A stretch of 5,437 bases of DNA from Nitrospirota bacterium (lineage in GTDB: Bacteria; Nitrospirota; UBA9217), in NCBI GenBank assembly GCA_017885365.1, contig JAFNGD010000257.1, forward strand, positions 420-5,856, in the 5' to 3' direction. Within the stretch, counting starts at the first letter, position 1, and every line of letters begins with the position of its first letter. The notes beneath the pieces are model-generated. The model ran no database searches, was not told the origin of the DNA, and saw only the letters and a list, made by a program, of their open reading frames with translations. Shown here piece after piece: positions 3,670 to 5,437 of the stretch. The position numbers and the translations under genes were made by a program.

Positions 3670-5437
3670 ATGAACAGAACAATATTACGCAGTGTTTTTC
3701 TGGTTTTTGTGATGCTCGGTTGTCTGGCACTGGCGGTGTTTGCAGCCGGGCAAGAAGTCGGCGAAGGCGATGTCGGATCAGCCAGTAAGGCGGACCTGGA
3801 AAAGGTCCACCCCACGAAGCCGAATTACTCGCCCTATGCGGGCCGCAACTTCCCCACGCGGCCCTTCTTCGGCGACACGCATCTGCACACCGGGTTCTCG
3901 ATGGACGCCGGCGCCTTCGGCGCGCGGCTCACTCCGCGCGATGCCTACCGGTTCGCGCGGGGAGAGGAAATAGCCTCCAATACCGGTCAGCCGGTCAAGC
4001 TGTCCCGACCGCTCGACTTTCTTGTCGTGGCAGACCACTCGGACGGCATGGGCTTCTTCCCGCTATTGATGAGTGGCGATCCGACGCTGCTTTCAACGGA
4101 GCAGGGCAAGAGATGGCATGATCAGATCAAGGGCGGCAAGGGCGCCGAGGCTGCGATGGACATCATCATCAGCTTTGGACAGAACAAGCTGCCCAAGGGG
4201 TTCCCGCTTCCGGGCACAAAGGCATACCGCTCGGCCTGGCAGGAGACGATCAAGGCTGCAGAAGCCTATAACGACCCCGGCAGGTTCACTGCGTTCATAG
4301 GGTTTGAATGGACCTCGAACACGGGCGGCAACAACCTTCACCGCAATGTCGTCTTCCGCGAGAACGGCGTGAAGGCAAGCCTCGTTGAACCCTACACCAC
4401 GCTGAAGCCGCTCGGAAGCGACAACCCCGAGGACCTCTGGAAATGGATGGCTGCCACAGAACAAAAGACCGGCAGCGAGGTGCTCGCCATCGCCCACAAC
4501 GGAAATCTGAGCAATGGCGCCATGTTCCCGGTTGTCGAGGCCTTCGGTAAGAAGATCGACAAGACCTATGCCGAGACACGCGCCAAGTGGGAGCGGCTCT
4601 ATGAGATGACCCAGACCAAGGGCACCGGCGAGGCGCACCCCTACCTCTCTCCCAATGACGAGTTCGCCAGCTTTGAGATCTGGGACAAGAGCAATCTCGA
4701 CGGCAGCGTTGCGAAGACAAAGGATATGCTTGAATACGAATACGCGCGCTCGGCGCTCAAGAACGGCCTCCTGCTCGAAGCGAAGCTGGGCGCGAACCCG
4801 TACAAGTTCGGCATGATCGGCAGCAGCGACGCGCACACCGGCCTCGCCGCCGTGGAGGAAGAGAACTTCTTCGGCAAGACCGCGCCGCAGGAGCCCAGCC
4901 CGGAGCGCATGACCAAGGCCTTCTTCAAGAATCCAAAGACCGGTGTGACGATCATGGATTGGGAGGTCGGCGCGTCCGGATACGCAGCCGTGTGGGCCAT
5001 GGAAAACACCCGCGAGGCGATCTTCGACGCCATGCAGCGCCGTGAGACATACGCGACAACCGGCCCGCGCATGTTGGTGCGCTTCTTTGGTGGATGGGAC
5101 TACCAGCCGGAGGACGCGCATAACCGCCTGCCCGCAGCCATCGGCTACGCCAAGGGCGTGCCCATGGGCGGCGACATGGAGAACGCACCGAAGGGCAAGT
5201 CGCCGACGTTCATTGCCGCCGCGCTGAAGGACCCCATCGGCGCGAACCTCGACCGCATCCAGATCATCAAGGGCTGGGTGGACAAGAACGGAAAGCTGCA
5301 GGAACGCATCTATGATGTCGCCGTGTCCGGCGGGCGGACGATCGACAAGGACGGCCGCTGCAAGACCGCAGTGGGCAGCACCGTGGACGTGCCGAACGCA
5401 ACCTGGACCAATACCATCGGCGCGCCGGAGCTGATCG
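3670..5437 (+). CDS. Secreted DUF3604 / PHP-like metallohydrolase, 3' partial
   Basis: 589 codons are visible with no stop before the right edge; DUF3604 proteins are usually somewhat over 600 residues, so a modest C-terminal part is missing. Residues 1-26 form a signal peptide (hydrophobic VFLVFVML...ALAVFA, cleavage near FA|AGQ). The mature protein shows PHP-type metal motifs in order: FFGDTHLHTGFS (67-78; His71, His73), VVADHSDG (119-126; Asp122, His123), FIGFEWTS (209-216; Glu213), NLHRN (222-226; His224), IAHNGN (274-279; His276) and IGSSDAHTG (383-391; Asp387, His389). These predict a multinuclear metal site of phosphoesterase type on an exported protein; the substrate is unknown. The start is fixed by GGAGG at 3657. 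Third codon positions are strongly G/C-biased after the signal region, with AAG, GGC and GCG favoured, more so than in the upstream genes, hinting at high expression or a separate origin. Metal supply by the adjacent HupE-like proteins is a plausible link but not shown. Confidence 0.87.
   Translation, partial: MNRTILRSVFLVFVMLGCLALAVFAAGQEVGEGDVGSASKADLEKVHPTKPNYSPYAGRNFPTRPFFGDTHLHTGFSMDAGAFGARLTPRDAYRFARGEEIASNTGQPVKLSRPLDFLVVADHSDGMGFFPLLMSGDPTLLSTEQGKRWHDQIKGGKGAEAAMDIIISFGQNKLPKGFPLPGTKAYRSAWQETIKAAEAYNDPGRFTAFIGFEWTSNTGGNNLHRNVVFRENGVKASLVEPYTTLKPLGSDNPEDLWKWMAATEQKTGSEVLAIAHNGNLSNGAMFPVVEAFGKKIDKTYAETRAKWERLYEMTQTKGTGEAHPYLSPNDEFASFEIWDKSNLDGSVAKTKDMLEYEYARSALKNGLLLEAKLGANPYKFGMIGSSDAHTGLAAVEEENFFGKTAPQEPSPERMTKAFFKNPKTGVTIMDWEVGASGYAAVWAMENTREAIFDAMQRRETYATTGPRMLVRFFGGWDYQPEDAHNRLPAAIGYAKGVPMGGDMENAPKGKSPTFIAAALKDPIGANLDRIQIIKGWVDKNGKLQERIYDVAVSGGRTIDKDGRCKTAVGSTVDVPNATWTNTIGAPELI

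Noticed and set aside
3684..3726. Lipobox in the DUF3604 signal peptide (MLGC, Cys18)
   Set aside because: The -3 residue is Met, and the hydrophobic run continues past the cysteine to a normal VFA|AG cleavage site, so a standard signal peptide is more likely.
4295..4720. 141-codon minus-strand open frame rich in Arg, Ser and Cys
   Set aside because: Its composition is typical of the wrong frame of a G/C-rich gene, and it is covered by the DUF3604 coding sequence.
4093..5121. 342-codon open frame on the minus strand
   Set aside because: It lies wholly antisense to the DUF3604 gene, whose frame carries clear family motifs. The antisense frame has no recognisable domain and reflects G/C-rich third positions.

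Overview
The window looks like the chromosome of a Gram-negative bacterium of moderately high GC. Four of its genes encode exported or membrane proteins, start-stop overlaps are tight, and several intergenic repeat families common in proteobacterial and Nitrospirota-type genomes are present. The exact lineage cannot be fixed from this sequence. All genes are on the + strand.

Layout: (1) positions 3-794 hold the 3' part of a PpiC/parvulin-like peptidyl-prolyl isomerase gene, open at the left edge. (2) An ATGA overlap leads into a 363-codon HupE/UreJ-like gene (791-1882). Its first ~33 codons are made largely of two G/C-rich palindromic intergenic repeats that read through in frame, upstream of the signal-peptide core. 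(3) Positions 1894-2394 are a ~500-bp block of palindromic repeat units. They bracket a small GIY-YIG nuclease gene (2076-2366) that fits between two units almost to the base. (4) A canonical HupE-type nickel/cobalt permease gene (2409-3002) has both family metal motifs intact. (5) A GTGA overlap leads to a third, divergent HupE-like gene (2999-3604). (6) After a 65-nt spacer with a small heptamer repeat and a strong ribosome binding site, a secreted DUF3604/PHP-like metallohydrolase gene (3670 to the right edge) runs out of the window with no stop.

Working model (inference): foldase, three HupE-like membrane proteins and a secreted metal-dependent hydrolase form one envelope-directed gene set, with metal transport possibly serving the hydrolase or another metalloenzyme nearby. 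The GIY-YIG cassette appears to have landed at the junction between the first two HupE-like genes. There a perfect Shine-Dalgarno and an ATGA-coupled start now lead only into repeat sequence. The most unusual points are the repeat-bracketed nuclease cassette, the repeat-derived N-terminus of the first HupE-like protein, and the fact that all three HupE-like proteins are predicted to begin with histidine after signal cleavage.
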